DNA of 64,000 bases, taken from Ciborinia camelliae. Taxonomy: Eukaryota; Ascomycota; Leotiomycetes; Helotiales; Sclerotiniaceae. Where the stretch lies: assembly GCA_025890175.1 (NCBI GenBank), contig JANPYM010000014.1, forward strand, positions 1,331,637 to 1,395,636. Direction: 5' to 3'. Position 1 is the stretch's first letter, and the number at the start of each line of letters is the position of its first letter. The notes below the pieces were generated by a model. That model had not been told where the DNA came from. It ran no database searches and was given only the letters and a program-made list of their open reading frames with translations. Below are positions 22,184-33,802 of the stretch, piece by piece. The position numbers were made by a program, and so were the translations under genes.

Positions 22184-24018
22184 TCATTCCAATCCCTCAA
22201 TTAACCCAAGCACTTCCTCCGCACATCCAATACTACATTGATAACCACCTCCCGCATGCCCATAATTATGAATGATCCAAACCCCCTCTACCATCCCCCC
22301 CTCTCCCATCCCTTTCTCCTCTTGCCTCTTCACATTCCCTTCCGGCTCTTCTCTCCCGGTATTCCCACCCCTCTCAATCTCCACCCTCACGCCCCCTATC
22401 CTCCCAGGTCTCAATCCTACATTCACCCCCAATACCTCCATCTCTCCTTCTTCATTCGTGAATTCCTCCGCCCATCCGATACTCCTCACTCTTTCTAGAA
22501 TGCGCTCCGTTAATTGGGGGTCCGCGCTGGTGTCCCAGTTATTGGCCTGTAGATATTATCAGAATCTCATATTAGCAATGCTCAACCATAGCTCCCGCCT
22601 TCAAAAGCCTCTTCCCAAGCTAAATCACTCGTAATGAATAACACCATAAACAACCCAACCCAACCCAAAACAAAACAAAACAAAACAAAGGAAGAAAGCT
22701 CCCGGCCAAAAACGCAAAGAAACACGTCTCCCCCTAATGATGAGCCTAGAATTAAGTAAAGCAGTAAAACAAATGACCCAACCAACCTGTTTACAACCCC
22801 CCCAGCACACTCGTCCCACTCCCCGGCCTCGGAATCACATAGAGCAATTCATCGCCGCTCTCCCCCAACCCATCCACCAGCGTCCGACACACCCCCGCCT
22901 CCCCCCTCACCAGCACCGTCTGACCCCTCACCGGAAACAATTTCCCCGCCTCGTCATCGCCGACGAATTTTCGCGCCCCAAGTCCCGTGCAATTCACCAG
23001 CACGTCGAGATGCTTACGCCATTGCATTTGGGCCTCGGCAACCCCACCCCCAACCTCACCCCCCCGCTTCGTGAGCTCGTAGCAGTTGTTGCGCCGCGAG
23101 AACCACACCCCGAAGACCATCCGATGTGTTGATCTCCGATCGAATGATCACGCCGCCCAGTTCTTGGATTCGTTCAACCAGCCGTCCGAGATACTTATTC
23201 ACATCCACACATATCCCTTCATAATATACCCCTTTCCTAATGCCGTCTCCCCATTTTCCCCGTGGAAACCCAGCATTCCCGTCCTTTTTTCCTCCGCCGC
23301 GTCGCATATCGAGTTCCCTATATCCATGCACCACATGCTCAAACCACGTGCCCTTCTCGTCGATCTCGTCGCCGGAATAATTCGCGCCGAGGAAGTAGAG
23401 CGTGGGTGTTGTCGCGATTCCCATTCGGGATTTCTTCGCTTCTTCATCCCCATCTTCATCTTCGTCTTCTTTCTCCCTCGCAATCATCTCCCTCCAGCCC
23501 CTATAAGTCCTCTCCTCCCAGCCCCTCACTCTGTTCTCTTCCTCGCCTCCCCCCCTCGAAACATGACTTCGCCAATCTGCTCCTGCCCATGGTGAACAAT
23601 AGTCTGGAGATTTATCGCCCGGGAGATGAGATGCTATGATCGTAACATCATATCTGTTTCTCTCTCTCTCATCGGGCTTCACCCCCATCTTCTCGTTCTT
23701 CTCATTCTGCTCGAGGATACTTAGTGCGGTTTGGAGACCTGAGATGCCGGCGCCGAGGATGATGATGTTTTTTGACTTGCTATTGCCCTTCAAGTTCTCC
23801 TTCTCATCCCCCTTCCCATCCGAGTCGATGTTCATATCGACATTACCAATCGACGACATATTTCCCTCGGACCTAGATGGGAAGCTTGAGTTCAAATTCA
23901 AATTCAAATTCAAATCTGCATCCGCACCCGAATCCGCATCCAAATCCGAGCCGAGATCTGGATCTGGATCTAGATCCGGTGCCGCGGGAATAGGATGTAA
24001 ATGAGGTTTGATTCGCAT
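22184..24018 (-). CDS. FAD-dependent D-amino-acid oxidase, with a frame break
   Basis: Probably oxidises D-amino acids (D-aspartate or neutral ones) to 2-oxo acids with release of H2O2. The FAD-binding motif is [20 protein letters not shown], followed by [10 protein letters not shown] and [10 protein letters not shown], all family signatures. The second half has [27 protein letters not shown] and [15 protein letters not shown], and the last exon (22546-22184) has [16 protein letters not shown] and the hallmark [20 protein letters not shown]. About 80 low-complexity residues (Asp/Pro, then Leu/Asn repeats) precede the FAD motif, so the real start may be a later ATG. Between GGVIIRSEI and VLVNCTG the frame shifts; dropping one base from a C7 run (plus strand 23059-23065) fixes it, or an odd 49- or 70-base intron would. 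No clear peroxisomal tripeptide: it ends IEGLE. Confidence 0.85.
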
Positions 24019-25289
24019 TGTATCTATACTCTTATCCTATCCTATCCTATCCTAATCTCCCTTCTCACTTGTATAGATAGGTATTATGATACGGATCCAA
24101 AATTCCAAATATATTTTAAGTATGTAAAATTGCGTTACCAAGTAGCAAAAACCACTCGCTGTAAATGTAAATGCGAATGCGAATGCAGAAATGAGTGGGT
24201 GCGGTGCACAATTGTGTATTGTAAATAGGTAGGTAAGTAAATAATAAGTAATAAGTAAGTGTATACGTCTTCGTTGTAATGTGATGACGTTGATTATTCG
24301 GTAACGTTGCATACAGTACCGTAGGTTAAATAAATATGATTTTCGACCGATCACCAGATATCACCTATGTAGGTAAATCGTGTTACTGTAAGACTTCCTT
24401 GATTCAGATAGTATCTCTCAATCTTCTTATTAGAATTATCTATTACCTACCTATTATTTATGATCTATCTCTTTTTTCTCTTCCTATTTGCCAAACCAAA
24501 TTCCCTGAACTCGAGACCTTGAGATGCAGGGGGGAAAACAGGTTTGAGTAGATAGATATTTACTGAAATGGGATATATCAATATAGCCTGAGAGTAGAGT
24601 CCAGCCAGTTAGTTAGCTGACTGGATACTGAATGGATAGCTGGATACCTAGATAAATGAATGAATGGATGAAGTTTTCTTCAATTTGAAAATTATATCTC
24701 TGTATATCTGATCTATCTAGGTATCTAAAGTAATACTGTATATAGATTAGCATCAGGACTCAAAAATACGAATGGAATGTAGGTAGAGTATGTAGGTATG
24801 AATTTTGAAAAGATTGATATTTATTACCTAGGTAGATAATTAAAAATATAAGATTACAAGAAGATACTAATTATTGTAGAACTATAAATCATCCCAATAA
24901 TTTCTAATCAACGACTAGCAAGTAATTATAAGTAAAAGTATTCTTCATTAACCAACATTCCTTGATCGTAATCTTATACTAATAATAGTTCTCCTTTGAG
25001 ATGTCAAAGATTTCTTTGATTTTTTTCATTCATATTTTATCCCATCTCATCCCATCCTATCTCATCCTATTCTATCCTAGACTACGTGAAATAATCTCCT
25101 CTACTCTAACATACTTATGAATCCCTAATAATAAGTTCATAAGTTCCCAGGCATCCCCACCAAACCAAGCCCACCCGAACCCACCCTCCCTCCACCCTCC
25201 ACCATCTCCCTCCACCCCAGCACGCACATCTCCCTAAGATCCAATATATACCCAAACAACCACCGCCCCTTCACCAAACAACTCACAAC
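24019..25289. other. Intergenic region, AT-rich
   Basis: No gene was recognised. It contains TAAGTAATAAGTAA-type tracts (24230-24260), TAGGTA/TACCTA elements, a TACCTAGGTA palindrome at about 24825-24834, CCTATCCTAT tandem copies at 24034-24056 and 25040-25080, and a C-rich stretch just before the tRNA gene. Confidence 0.45.
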
Positions 25290-25361
25290 GCCCGTTTGGC
25301 TTAGCGGTAAAGCGCATCACTAGTAATGATGAGATCCTAGGTTCGATTCCTAGAACGGGCA
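25290..25361 (+). tRNA. tRNA-Thr (anticodon AGT)
   Basis: A 72-base cloverleaf without intron. The acceptor stem pairs GCCCGTT with AACGGGC, and A is the discriminator. The anticodon stem CATCA/TGATG encloses CTAGTAA, giving anticodon AGT. The T arm reads CTAGG TTCGATT CCTAG and supplies the B box GGTTCGATTCC; the A box lies in TGGCTTAGCGGT. No T-run follows directly; the first long one is near 25426. Confidence 0.96.
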
Positions 25362-26266
25362 TTTGCATGTATTTCACCATCATCCATTCATTGATTCGAT
25401 TAGATATCTAATCGGGCTATGATATATTTTTTGCAATTTTTTTGGGAAAAGTTTTCTCTTACCTATAAGAACGAAAAATTAGTGAGAGGGATGCTGTTTG
25501 TTACCCCTTGATAATGTATTAGATTAGTAATCCCCTATTAATAAGGGCTTAATAAGCGAAAGCTTTTATTATAGCTTTCGTCACTTAACTTCTAGGTATC
25601 TAATTCTACATCCTTTTCAACTAGAACAATCTTAATCTTCAGATACATAAACAATGAAGGAGAAGGAGGGTGGAGAAGACTCAACTTGTTTGAATCGGGA
25701 AATGTGATTGGAAGATTCGTATGCATTATTCATTCATTATTAGATAATAAGATGAAAAATTTGCTGGATATGCAGAGTGGATGGATGGATAGATGAATGA
25801 ATAATATAATAGCCCTACCTAATAAGTAGTTCGGTATTTATGCCTGCATCTGCATGTGGAGTAAGTACCTACCTAGATAAATCAACCAACCAACCAACCC
25901 CCTGATCCCTCGCTACACCTGATGACTACGCATGCCTTGTTAGTCAGCAATGAATGAATGAATGAGCCCAGATCTACTACGTACGTACCTCCACAACATC
26001 TCTCTGCACCAATAATATCGCATATCGCATTCCCCCTCTTTTTCTTCTTCTTCTTCAACTTTTAGCTTAACCTATCCCATCCACCCATCCACCCACCCAC
26101 TCAACTAACTACCAGTAGCCACCCAAAAAAAAACGAGAAAAAAGATATCCATTTTCCCACCAAAAAATAAATCCATCTCCCATCCATCTCCCAACTCCCA
26201 ACTCCCAACCCCTAACCCCAAAAAACCCCAAAAAACAAAAAATAAATCACTCGCATGAGATCAGAA
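25362..26266. other. Intergenic region between two tRNA genes
   Basis: No gene was recognised. AGTAATCCCCTATTAATAAGGGCTTAATAAGCGAAAGC around 25530-25565 contains small inverted repeats (CCCCTATTAATAAGGG and GCGAAAGCTTTTATTATAGCTTTCG). Pyrimidine-rich CCACCCATCCACCC and CCCAACTCCCAACT tracts lie before the tRNA-Asp. Confidence 0.45.
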
Positions 26267-26357
26267 CTCTCTGACGGGGAGTCGAACCCCGGTCTCCCGC
26301 GCATTGTCACCAGAAGTGAATGACAAGCGGAAATCATGACCGTTAGACCATCAAAGA
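26267..26357 (-). tRNA. tRNA-Asp (anticodon GTC), with a 19-base intron
   Basis: Read on the minus strand: acceptor TCTTTGA pairs with TCAGAGA (one G-T), discriminator G. The anticodon stem TCCGC/GCGGG frames TTGTCA, giving anticodon GTC. A 19-base intron follows base 37, the standard place for nuclear tRNA introns. The T arm has CGGGG TTCGACT CCCCG with a B box GGTTCGACTCC. A run of six T lies about 30 bases downstream and may end transcription. Confidence 0.92.
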
Positions 26358-26838
26358 TGTTTGTGTTGTGTGTTTGTTGGAGGACTGGGCGGTTTGGAGG
26401 AATATGTATGTGGATGGGTAGGGTTTGTAGGGTTTGTGGTAAGTGGGGGGATATTTTGGGGGTGGGGTAATAGATGGATGGATGGTTGGATGGGATGGGA
26501 TTGGGGGTTAGATGGCTATGAGATGAGATGAGATGAGATGAGGAAAAGAAAACTACTTTACGATTTGAAATCGTTACAGGATTATTGTAAGGTATATATA
26601 CCGATATACATCTATCTATCTATCTATACCTTTCCATGTTCTCATATCTGGAATCCTACGGTATCAATATTGCAGCCACATGAGGAGCCCTGAAGGCATG
26701 TGCGAGGCACGGACTACAGACGGAAAACCGAGAAGTGCTCTTTTAGATTCTTAATTCTTCAATTGTCATCCGTTTTACATTTGTTTGTTTGTTTAAAATT
26801 TCTTCTTTCTTATTGTAAGATATATCTTTATGATTAGA
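26358..26838. other. Intergenic region holding one copy of a diverged repeat
   Basis: Between the tRNA-Asp and the 3' end of the STAND gene. Positions 26513-26672 are related to 31490-31775 on the other side of the STAND gene (see findings). A TATCTATC microsatellite lies at about 26608-26630. Confidence 0.5.
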
Positions 26839-29800
26839 TTAGACTCCCTTCGAAAAATCAAGAGATAATTTTGCACGCAAAGGTTGGTAGCCTCCATAGG
26901 ATATAATACTTATATACAAATCGTGTATTTGATTTGGTCCCTTCTTCTTACCAGCTTCATCTTGAAATACGATTTCCTCCACATCAATCATCTTGTGCTT
27001 AGTGTAACTCCGACTTTCATTCTGCGCCAGTGATGTGGCATCTTGTAAGAGTTGCTTAATTTCACTAGATGAAGCGCTCTCCAAAACACTCCACATAGCT
27101 CCACCACGCGCATCAACCTTTGCCTTTGCCCGAAGCAAGCGCTGCACGATACTCAAATGCCCATTTATCGCAGCAGCACGTAAAGCAGAGCCACAGACGC
27201 CTTTCTGTATTGCAATAGAAGGCCCATCTCTTATCACTCGGCTGAATTGTTCGTTACTAACATCCTTATTCATTCTTACAAACATAATACCATTCCACTC
27301 GTGTGGTTTGAGTCCCGCCATGTTGAATGATACTAGAATGATGACATCGCTTCCATCCGAAGGGGTTAGCCAAATAACGTCCCCTAGGTCGTTCTCAGAG
27401 TCATTAGCTCTTGCGCCATGGTTCAACAATACTTCGACGACTTCTTCGTAGCCTCTAGTAGATGCGGCCTGCAAGGCTGTATGGTGCAAGCCACCTTCAG
27501 CGTTCACATCGGCGCCTTTCTCTAACAAGTTGAGGACAAATTTCAAGTTCCCGCACATTGAAGCTGCTTGAAGCGGACTCCCGTACATCCCTTCATTATT
27601 ATTTATGTTGACACGGCCATTCTGTAGAAGGAAGTCGAAGATAGAACTCCGGTCAAGGCAAATGGCTGACACGAAGGCGCTGCCCGGGGAGTTTCCGTGA
27701 AGGTGAGGGTCGGCACCCTTTTCCATTAGCGTTCTTACTACGGGCTCGTGTCCATTAACTGCCGCAGCACGTAAAGCAGTTCCGTACCACCCGCCTTCAA
27801 TATCCAATTTTGCGCCGAGGTCCAGGAGTTGGTGAACGATATGGTTCGAGCCATTCGCTGCCGCTTGTTGAAGCACCCAGCGAGTTCTTTCCAAAAGGCT
27901 CACGTCATTGTTAATATCCGTCCCATCATTCTTGACGAGCAACTCGTCTACAATGTCTTTGTAGCCCCTACCACAAGCCGCACTCACCGCGTCAATGTGA
28001 CAGATTGGCCAAGACATGTTTTCTTCTTTATTATCAGCCGCGGCTTTCTCTTTGGCCAAAAGCAGCTGCACTACCTTAATATTACCAGATAATGCAGCGT
28101 CGTACATGGCTGAGCTATCATGGCTCCCAATTGTGAAGTTAGCGCCAGCATCCAGGAGAAGCTTGACGCTTAAGGCAAACCCATGTCTACAGGCAGCTGC
28201 CAGAGGTCTCCTCAAAATACCCCCTTGAACCTCAATATCGGCGCCTCCAGTGATAAGCGTCTCCACCTTGTGTGAGAGGCCACAAATTGAAGCATAATAG
28301 AGAGGCGATAGTATATCGCTCATCACTGCATCGTATCGCGGTTTTCCGGTGTCTGGGTCAAATAACTTGACCCACGTTAGAAGCTTAGTGTTGGACGCGA
28401 GAAGCTGGTCGATATTCCGTACCAATTGTTGGTCGGACGAGCCATGAGACAGAGCAATTCTCGTGTGAATTGGCCAGTACTGCGCCGAATAGGTGGCCAA
28501 AGGGTACTCGGTCAGAATTTCGCTAGTGATGTTATCGGGGTCAATATGAGTCATGTATGACAGGCACGCGCGGGCCAGATACAAATTCGTAAGCTTTTCT
28601 TCGACATAGAAAGATGACATCTTCCCCTCGCGTATGCCATCAGATTGAAGGTACTCTTTCACGGAGAAATGTGCCAGCTTGATTTCGTCGTCGTCCATGA
28701 CTTTATCAAGGTTTCTTGAATTGATTCCTGTGGGCACAATTGTAACAATCATTCCTGGGCACAATTTGAGGACTTCACTCGGCATTCTAAATCTCGCCGA
28801 GGAATTGAAACGTGATTTGTCAACATCGATGGCGAACGCCTCTGCTACTTCTCGTATGGCCAATGGCCTTCCAGAGAAGCAGAGCCATCGCAATAGTGTT
28901 AGGGTTTTCTGGAGGCTGTTTTTCGACACCGATTGAAGAATGCGTTTGTATGTTTCGTCCAGGGTTTTTGGAAGGGAGTTCAATAGTTCACGAAGGTCTT
29001 CACCGTTTTGATCCGTTTCATAAAACTCACGCAACGTAACAAGTTGGCATTCAACCCATCGAAACCTGTGAGGATAGGTTCAAAAGCTTAGCCCAAAGAA
29101 TTGCATATTGTAGGGGTCAACTTACATTCCATTGGCCTTCTCGACCAACTTTTCCTCAACCTGCATCTGAAAGTCTACGTCTTCATGCCATCTCTCGAAA
29201 TCCGAATCATTTTGTATCTTATATCGAATGTACTTTCTGATGTCGTTATCGACCCCAATTCCCTCAAGGCTTATAAATTTTTTGCCGAGTTTAAATTTTT
29301 CCATCATTTTCTCAATTTTGGGTTCTTTTCGACTTGTTACCAGAGTGCGTAAAGTGCGTTGTCGAACAGCGATCCGTTGCACCGCTTTTAGTACATCCTG
29401 ATCCTCCCTATTGCATTCATCCAAAGCATCAATGATAATAAAAGACTCTTTGAATTCTTTCAACATTTGATCCAAGCATGCTAAAAGGTCGTCGTCGCCA
29501 GGCTGAATTTTCTGGAGCAAGAAACCCCAAAGCTTAGTGGTCATTACCTGTCTAGCCGCTGGGCTTCTGACAGCTAGTTGCCATATGACAGAACGAATCA
29601 TTTTTGTTTTTTTCTGCTGTTCCTCGATACTAAAGTCGAAATAGAAGTACGCCAGGCCTAAGCCTTCCGCCTCCCTACCTTTGCAATGGGCAGCTAAAGC
29701 GTCAATAATCCTGGAAGCTAGTACGGACTTTCCACAACCTGGAATACCATGAATCCAAAGGAGTGACGCAGGCTGAGATATTTTCCAGTCTTTGAAATCA

Positions 29801-30435
29801 TCTTCTTCGACAAACCAGTCGCCTGTTTTCTCATGTCGTCTTCTCCGCAAATCATTGTGTCGCTGGGATGGATCCAATGGTGATAGCCACTCATAGATTT
29901 TATCGCTCACTCCCTGCGTTCTATTGACTGTTAGCTCATTGAAATTGAAAAAGAAGAGAAGTTATACAAAAACAAAAGAAGGCAAACAAATGGCGCAGAA
30001 TGCTCAATTATTTGACTAATGGTTAACGAGAAGCCCGTACACTTACGCCACCTTCATGAGTATCTCCGTATTGATCATCCCGCGAAATCTTTGAACGGTT
30101 TCAATATCCGTTTGGAAGCCTGTTTTAAATAGAGGGAAACTAAATCGATTGGTTCTTTTCTTGATTTTTGCTTCCACATCATTGAGTAGGTTCTGATAGT
30201 GGTCGAAACTGGACTTAGTAGCCAGTGGCCAATCTTCAATGGGATAGTTAGAGTCATTTACCCCCTTCTTGGCTTGAACCAGAATTCTTCGTAGCGTTTT
30301 AATTTCAGTCCTGAGGTCCTTAATATCCTTGCTATAGTTTTTGACTTGCTTAGAATATTCCAAGATACCCGTGGTTATCTTGAAGGAGACATCGAGAAGC
30401 CCCAACACACCAGAAGCAGCACCTATACCATCCAT
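26839..30435 (-). CDS. STAND protein: HeLo-like N-terminus, NACHT NTPase, ankyrin repeats
   Basis: An NLR-like signalling protein of fungi; relatives act in heterokaryon incompatibility and other self/non-self responses. Three exons, 30435-30047, 29920-29126 and 29065-26839, give 1136 residues. Residues 1-130 (GAASGVLGLLDVSFKITTGI onward) resemble the fungal STAND N-terminal domain, related to HeLo. The NACHT domain has Walker A GIPGCGKS near residue 185 and Walker B FIIIDALDEC near 270, then TLVTSRKEP, and a winged-helix-like region (LLRWLCFSGRPLAIREVAEAF, FSVKEYLQS). From about residue 640 on lie some ten ankyrin units with the pattern G.ALRAAA..GH..VV..L...GA. A section of about 65 residues near 950-1015 (GDVIWLTPS to AIQKG) interrupts the array. 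No stop or frame break was seen, so it looks intact. The ligand is unknown. Confidence 0.9.
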
Positions 30436-31930
30436 CTTTTTTTATCGAAGAAATCAATTGTGAAAACTTTGCGTTGGATGAAGTAATCTAACCAGAATGC
30501 CAACTTTGCAATAAAAGGAGGATGTGGAACAACGGATGGAAGAAAAGGAATGACAAAGTAGCAGCTACAGAATAATAATCATCTTTACACGTCATGTTCT
30601 TGGTGGCTATGGCTGACCAACTATCAACCGGATGAATTCAATGTTACACACATGGTATGATGCATTGGTACCCGAATTTGGATTGGATTGCTGGCTATAA
30701 ACCATTGACTGCAACGCTTTCGTAATCTTTCAAATCATTCAATGGTATAAACCTTTCCAACCTTTGAAGAAAAACAACCTCGACAGGGTTTTCTTGCTAG
30801 GAGAAATAAGATGTGTTTTGCGAAAGAGGGATGCAGGTGTTGATTGAAGAAGTCAGGTTCTAAGCTACCCAATTCTACGCTAAACTAGTGCTCAGGTGAC
30901 TTGTTACATCTACCCCTCAATTGTTACTGTATTTGTATCCAGCTTACGCCGCCACAATATTCATTTCATTTCATAATTCCAGCTTGTCTTCTAGCTTGCC
31001 TTTTATCTCATCTTATCTCATCTCATCTTATGTTCAATGATACCTAGGTAGGTATAAAGAACAAAAGAAAGAAATGTTAGTTGAGACGGTTACTACCATG
31101 TAGGGTAGCTTAGAGTACGCGACCGCTACGGGGCAGCGGTACTAATAGTAGAATACAGCTCTGTTGTATTCTACTACTACCTCAATCCAACCTTATGCTT
31201 CCATCATACACCTGCTCGGAGTCATACTCTTAACAGAATATCCTTTTTTCCCCCTCTTTTTCACTTGTTGTGTAATGATTGAATGAATGATATGATTTTG
31301 AAAATGTTCTGTGATATGATATGATATTGGTTGGATTTTGATTTTGATTTTGATTTTGATGGAGGAGGAAAAGGGTAGAAGGGGGGGGATTAGATATTTT
31401 GGGTTGGAACTTGGGGCGGGCTTGCAGTTTGGGGGGGGAGTGAAGGAGAATAAGGGGGGTGAGGGGGAATGAGGTGCGATGGGGGTGGGTGGCTATGAGA
31501 TGAGATATGATATAAAAAGAAGAGAAGAGGAAAACCGCACAATTTTCCGAGTGTTCTTGGGGGCGGGCAGGCGGGGATTTAGAAATTGGATGGTTGGAGA
31601 GTGATGGAATGGAATGTAATGGAATGGAATGGTAAGAGAGATAGAGAGAGAGAGAGATGATTGTATACCTAGGTACTGGTATAGGTTGATTGTTGTCGCA
31701 GTATTATTGCAATATATATATATATACATATACATATATACCTTTCCAAATCCTCATACCCTATGGTATAAACATAAATACCTGACGATAACTGTAACTG
31801 TAACTGTAGAGTCGAGACATTTTTCTTGAACATGAATAAAGATTCATCGTGCTCCTTGAGCATCTGGTGTTTCTATCTACATCTGTATATATAAACTAGG
31901 TACCTTTTTCTCGATGATTTGATATATATC
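30436..31930. other. Intergenic region with hairpin element and repeat copy
   Basis: The first part should hold the STAND gene promoter. It includes a TACCTAGGTA palindrome at 31041-31050, a compact set of three hairpins at 31081-31185, a GATTTT hexamer array (31332-31360), G-runs at 31381-31440, and the second copy of the diverged repeat (31490-31775) with an AT dinucleotide tract. Confidence 0.5.
31081..31185. other. Three consecutive hairpins inside a 105-base element
   Basis: TTGAG at the start pairs with CTCAA at the end. Inside are CTACC/GGTAG (31093-31108), ACCGCT/AGCGGT (31122-31140) and a perfect 12-bp stem (31146-31157 with 31165-31176, 7-base loop). This could be a structured RNA, a small mobile element remnant or an attenuator-like relic. 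No RNA family was recognised. Confidence 0.4.
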
Positions 31931-33802
31931 CTATACACTCACTAACAACTTCCCATCAACTTCACTTACCGCGTGTAAAACCTTCCACAACCTAAATCAT
32001 CAATATAAATATCAGCAAGGGATTCTTAACCATCCTTTCACCCCTCTCCTCCTAATCACATCTACATCTACATCTATATCGACATCTACATCTACATCTA
32101 TCACCCAAGAGAAATAAACAACTGACCTATCCATTCCAAACCTCAAATCTTTCTCTCCCATCGCAAAAGTAATGCGATACCAACCCGGTTCCTCGGATGC
32201 AAAAGCTTCACCCGTAGCTAGCCAAATACCGCATTTTAACATTTTCCACGAGAGGATCCGTTCCGCCTCGATAGTTGGGGATGGTAGATAGGAACGGAGA
32301 TCTATCCAGACAAATGGACCACAGGAACTATTTTTGCGTTAGTTTATCTCTAGAGATGCCGAGAAATACTGAGATGAGATGAGATGAGTTGGAGAGAGGT
32401 CATTCTTACGCAGGGATATAAGAAATGTGAAATTCTTTCAATCTTCGTGTACAGATCTCATAAGCAGTTGACATTTTCCGACGCAGGGTGGAGAAATAGT
32501 AAGTGAGGAATTCTTCATCGTTTAACATTAAGGTCCATACGTGATCGGATAATGAAGATGCCCATGCGAATTTGGATATGGCTCCCAAGGTTCGATGGAG
32601 GGTGGGATTATGTTGTGAGATGATACATCCGATACGGAGACCATTTGAGCAGAAATCCTAGGACAATATTTTTCATTAATATTCTAGTTATTTTGGAATC
32701 GTGAAGAATAGAAGGGGAGGTAAGGGAAAGCATACTTTACTCATACCATAAACCACACAAACCAACCCCGGATCGCAGAACTGTTTGATATCTAATGAAA
32801 GTATTGAAGTAAAAGACATTGGGTTGGGGATATCTTGGTTTGGAAAAACGCCTTTGGCATATACTTCATCGCTGATGAGATGAATGCTATACTTTGAACA
32901 TAGAGATAGATATGCTTCCAAGACTTCTGGAGCATAACATCTTCCGAGGGGATTATGTGGATTACAGAGCAGGATTCCTTTAATCTTGATACCCGATTGT
33001 CGAGCGGCAAGAAGTGCATCTTCATGTTTATGGACTCCGGCCATGGTGGTTACATCTTCAAGTGACCCAATCGATACAGGAATTACCTTGACTCTTTACT
33101 TTCGTGATTAGCATTTGGATTTTAAGGGATCACCTGAAAGTAAGAAAGGATATGTGTACCTTGAACGATCCTCAAAATCTCCCACAAACCCAACGTAATA
33201 AGGTTGAGCAACTAAGATCCCTTCACCTTCTTCTGCAATACAATAACTTAAAGCATCGAGAATCGAGGAACCTCCTCCCATAACCGTCACATGATCTCTC
33301 GATACCGATTCCTTGGGGAAGAAATTGGAGTTCCAGAATCCGGCGAGAGCAGCACGTAGTTCGAAGGATCCAGTTGGTCCATCTCCATATGTGAGCACTG
33401 TATTCATATCAGTATCATACTTTTATGTTCTAAGATGAAAAAAGAAAAGGAAAATGGAATATGGGATATGGAATATGGGATAAAAAACTTTTTGTGGTCA
33501 TCCGGAAATTCGTATTGATATACTCTGCAATTTCAACATGCCTAAACACAGCACCACGAGTCAAAATCACCAGCACGACATAAAACAGCTTTACAAGTAC
33601 AGTGTAAGATAATCCAAACATACATCAATCTATTCTCCGCAATGCCCATGGGGAAAATCCCATCGGGATTCCCTTCCGACCACGGATTTCCAAAGACCGT
33701 ACCCATGAAATTTCGGATTTCTTCTGATGAGATGTTTTCCAGACATCGAGAAGAGAGATTGGGATTGGGATTGGGATTCGGATTCGGATTGGGATTGTCC
33801 AT
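31931..33802 (-). CDS. PLP-dependent aminotransferase class I/II (ACC synthase-like)
   Basis: A fold-type I PLP enzyme resembling 1-aminocyclopropane-1-carboxylate synthases and related fungal aminotransferases. Order of motifs: EGNPDGIFPMGIAENRLM, LTYGDGPTGSFELRAALAGF, VTVMGGGSSILDALSYCI, VAQPYYVGF, VIPVSIGS, GILLCNPHNPLGRCY with the PLP-contacting NPHNP, HLISDEVYAK with the Asp that binds the pyridine nitrogen, and VYGMSKDFCSNGLRIG with the Schiff-base Lys in MSK. The C-terminal part has WIDLRSYL and WYRITFAM. About seven exons; the last intron holds an ACATCT repeat, and the final exon adds VLHAVSEVDGKLLVSV to the stop at 31931. The N-terminus starts MDNPNPNP..., six Asn-Pro pairs encoded by a GGATTG-type repeat. 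Whether it makes ACC or transaminates amino acids is unknown. Confidence 0.88.
32059..32101. repeat. ACATCT hexamer array inside the last intron of the aminotransferase gene
   Basis: Seven units of ACATCT with a TATATCG interruption lie within the last intron of the aminotransferase gene. Confidence 0.85.
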
